Positions 5,824-6,488 of a DNA stretch of 6,488 nt are shown here, in pieces (the first letter of the stretch is position 1; every line of letters begins with the position of its first letter). The notes beneath the pieces were generated by a model. The model was not told where the DNA came from, ran no database searches, and was given only the letters and a program-made list of their open reading frames with translations. Source of the stretch: Acidobacteriota bacterium (lineage in GTDB: Bacteria > Acidobacteriota > Vicinamibacteria > Vicinamibacterales > UBA8438). The stretch lies in NCBI GenBank assembly GCA_005778315.1, contig SXOW01000116.1, positions 1 through 6,488 of the forward strand. The letters run 5' to 3'. A program made the position numbers and the translations under genes.

Positions 5824-5878
5824 GAGCCTCTCGAAGTGTGACGCGCAACCAGCACTAGCTGAACGACGGGAGATCGGA

Positions 5879-5971
5879 ATGACGACGGACATCAGGCCCA
5901 TCGTGGTAGAGGAGACCTACAAGGGACCGGGTCCACCTGTGGAGGGTCACTGGGGTCGTGCCGGACAGTAG
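5879..5971 (+). pseudogene. 30-codon ORF, possible N-terminal remnant of an SRPBCC/AHSA1 protein
   Basis: ATG 5879 is preceded by GGGAG (5868-5872) at 6-base spacing, a good ribosome binding site. The product begins MTTDIRPIVVEETYKGPGPP, continues VEGHWGRAGQ, and stops at TAG 5969-5971. The opening resembles SRPBCC (AHSA1-like) proteins, which start with IVVERTY.APVE.VW; the PVEGHW stretch could be a degraded version of that. SRPBCC proteins are usually about 140-160 residues, so this would be only the first strand and turn. Nothing downstream in any frame looks like the rest of the fold. It could instead be a genuine small protein or chance. The ribosome binding site and ORF are seen directly; the family is a weak guess. 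Confidence 0.4.
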
Positions 5972-6006
5972 GATTGCATACATTCACTTAACGGAATCAC
6001 GCCTGA

Positions 6007-6270
6007 CTGCACCCCCTCGAACGGGCATTCTCAGCCCCATGCGCTCGGTGGAAGCGCGCAGTGGGCCTGGCGATGCTCGTCGTCTTCCTCACACTCGCCG
6101 AGTTGACCGTGTCGCTGCCCTCTGGGCCTCCCCGCGAAATCCTCCGCGAAGGCCTCGTGATCACTGGATGGGCGGCGATGTGGCGGCCGCTCGAGGTGCT
6201 GCTCTACGACTGGTGGCCGCTGGTCGACGAACGCCGGCAGGTCAGCCGGATGCTCGAGGCGCCGGTGTAG
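6007..6270 (+). pseudogene. C-terminal remnant of a small membrane protein
   Basis: The frame open from 6007 contains a hydrophobic stretch VGLAMLVVFLTLAELTVSLP, then REGLVITGWAAMWRPLEVLL, YDWWPLVDERRQVSRMLEAP and a TAG at 6268-6270. The motif REGL.I.GW.A.WRP.E..LYDWWP is one I recognise from the C-terminus of uncharacterised bacterial membrane proteins of roughly 170-200 residues. Here about 69-87 residues remain and the N-terminal part is missing. The GTG at 6061, with GGTGGAAG (6047-6054) before it, could start a 69-residue two-helix protein, so a functional small membrane protein is not excluded. There is no upstream ATG in frame; the ATG at 6039 is in another frame. The function is unknown. 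Confidence 0.45.
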
Positions 6271-6488
6271 GTGAGTGTGAACTCCTTGCTGCCGACGGTC
6301 TTCTGCAGAATGTGTCGGTGCCCCGTCTTCAGCGTCGTCTTGAAGACGGTGTACTCGTCCGGCGTGACCGAGCCCTGGACGACATTCTCGCCCAGACCAT
6401 AGGCGGCGCTGATGAGGACCGCGTCGCGGAATCCGCTCTCGGTGTCGATGGTGAACATGACGCCGGCGCAGGCGAGATCCGAGCGCAC
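6204..6488 (-). CDS. ppsA: Phosphoenolpyruvate synthase fragment (cut by window edge and truncated at its 3' side)
   Basis: From the right edge the minus strand reads RSDLACAGVMFTIDTESGFR, DAVLISAAYGLGENVVQGSV, TPDEYTVFKTTLKTGHRHIL and QKTVGSKEFTLTYTG. This is the ATP-grasp (PPDK N-terminal) region of phosphoenolpyruvate synthase around residues 220-300, including the strongly conserved GVMFTIDTESGF and GLGENVVQG. The enzyme makes phosphoenolpyruvate from pyruvate and ATP for gluconeogenesis. After about 6270 the likeness stops: the frame continues ASSIRLTCRRSS to a stop at 6206-6204 instead of the central and C-terminal domains. The phosphohistidine and PEP-binding domains (about 500 residues) are therefore missing at this locus. 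The first in-frame GTG at the edge is internal, not the real start; the 5' part lies outside the window. This is probably a truncated, inactive gene. Confidence 0.82.
   Translation of the reverse strand: MRSDLACAGVMFTIDTESGFRDAVLISAAYGLGENVVQGSVTPDEYTVFKTTLKTGHRHILQKTVGSKEFTLTYTGASSIRLTCRRSSTSGHQS

Noticed and set aside
5259..5858. A 199-codon plus-strand open frame opposite the serine hydrolase
   Set aside because: The hydrolase motifs are on the minus strand; this frame has Ser/Arg/Ala-rich composition and no family likeness.
3622..5996. Integron attC-like cores (ACCTAAC near 3632, ACTTAAC near 5990), considered because small unrelated genes and fragments sit side by side
   Set aside because: No matching GTTRRRY partner core was found at a suitable distance, and the open frames lie on both strands and are mostly broken, unlike a cassette array.
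1..6488. CRISPR arrays, tandem repeats, IS terminal repeats or a replication origin
   Set aside because: Reading both strands showed no regularly spaced repeats, no tandem arrays, no transposase frame and no cluster of DnaA-box-like sites.

Overview
The window is GC-rich throughout (I did not compute a percentage). The protein set is a DUF3500 exported protein, a GAF-SpoIIE phosphatase, a LACTB-like serine hydrolase, a microcystin-dependent-protein-type tail collar domain and a DUF1801 protein. Together these suggest a soil or sediment bacterium of the Acidobacteriota (Vicinamibacteria-like) or Gemmatimonadota type. That assignment is inference from gene flavour only; there is no rRNA or marker gene here.

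Layout from left to right: (1) 1-178, the remains of a haloalkane dehalogenase that keeps only the HGNPTSS oxyanion-hole region and the C-terminus, joined out of frame. (2) 329-405, a tRNA-His(GTG) on the minus strand with encoded G-1 and CCA and a plausible promoter. (3) 594-1937, an intact GAF plus SpoIIE/PP2C serine phosphatase on the plus strand. (4) 1977-3017, an intact convergent DUF3500 gene with a signal peptide, a good ribosome binding site and a striking 9-bp hairpin one base before that site. (5) 3175-3375, a C-terminal piece of a phage-tail-collar/Mdp protein. (6) 3648-4131, the signal peptide and first strand of an outer-membrane protein run into the C-terminus of a terpene-cyclase-like protein, with a one-base frameshift. 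(7) 4154-4555, an intact DUF1801 gene with a strong ribosome binding site. (8) 4606 to about 5806, a minus-strand LACTB-like serine hydrolase with a frameshift and Ala in place of the nucleophilic Ser. (9) 5879-5971, a 30-codon ORF that looks like the start of an SRPBCC/AHSA1 protein. (10) about 6010-6270, the C-terminus of a small membrane protein. (11) 6204-6488, a minus-strand phosphoenolpyruvate synthase fragment that runs off the right edge and loses homology near where fragment 10 ends.

Only the tRNA and three proteins (phosphatase, DUF3500, DUF1801) look intact. The rest is a dense set of truncated, frameshifted and joined gene remnants, with no transposase, integrase, IS end, integron attC site or CRISPR array to explain them. 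The intact genes do not form an obvious pathway, and no operon is supported. The main points of interest are the decay pattern itself, the hairpin ahead of the DUF3500 start site, and a second strong inverted repeat at 5795-5823.
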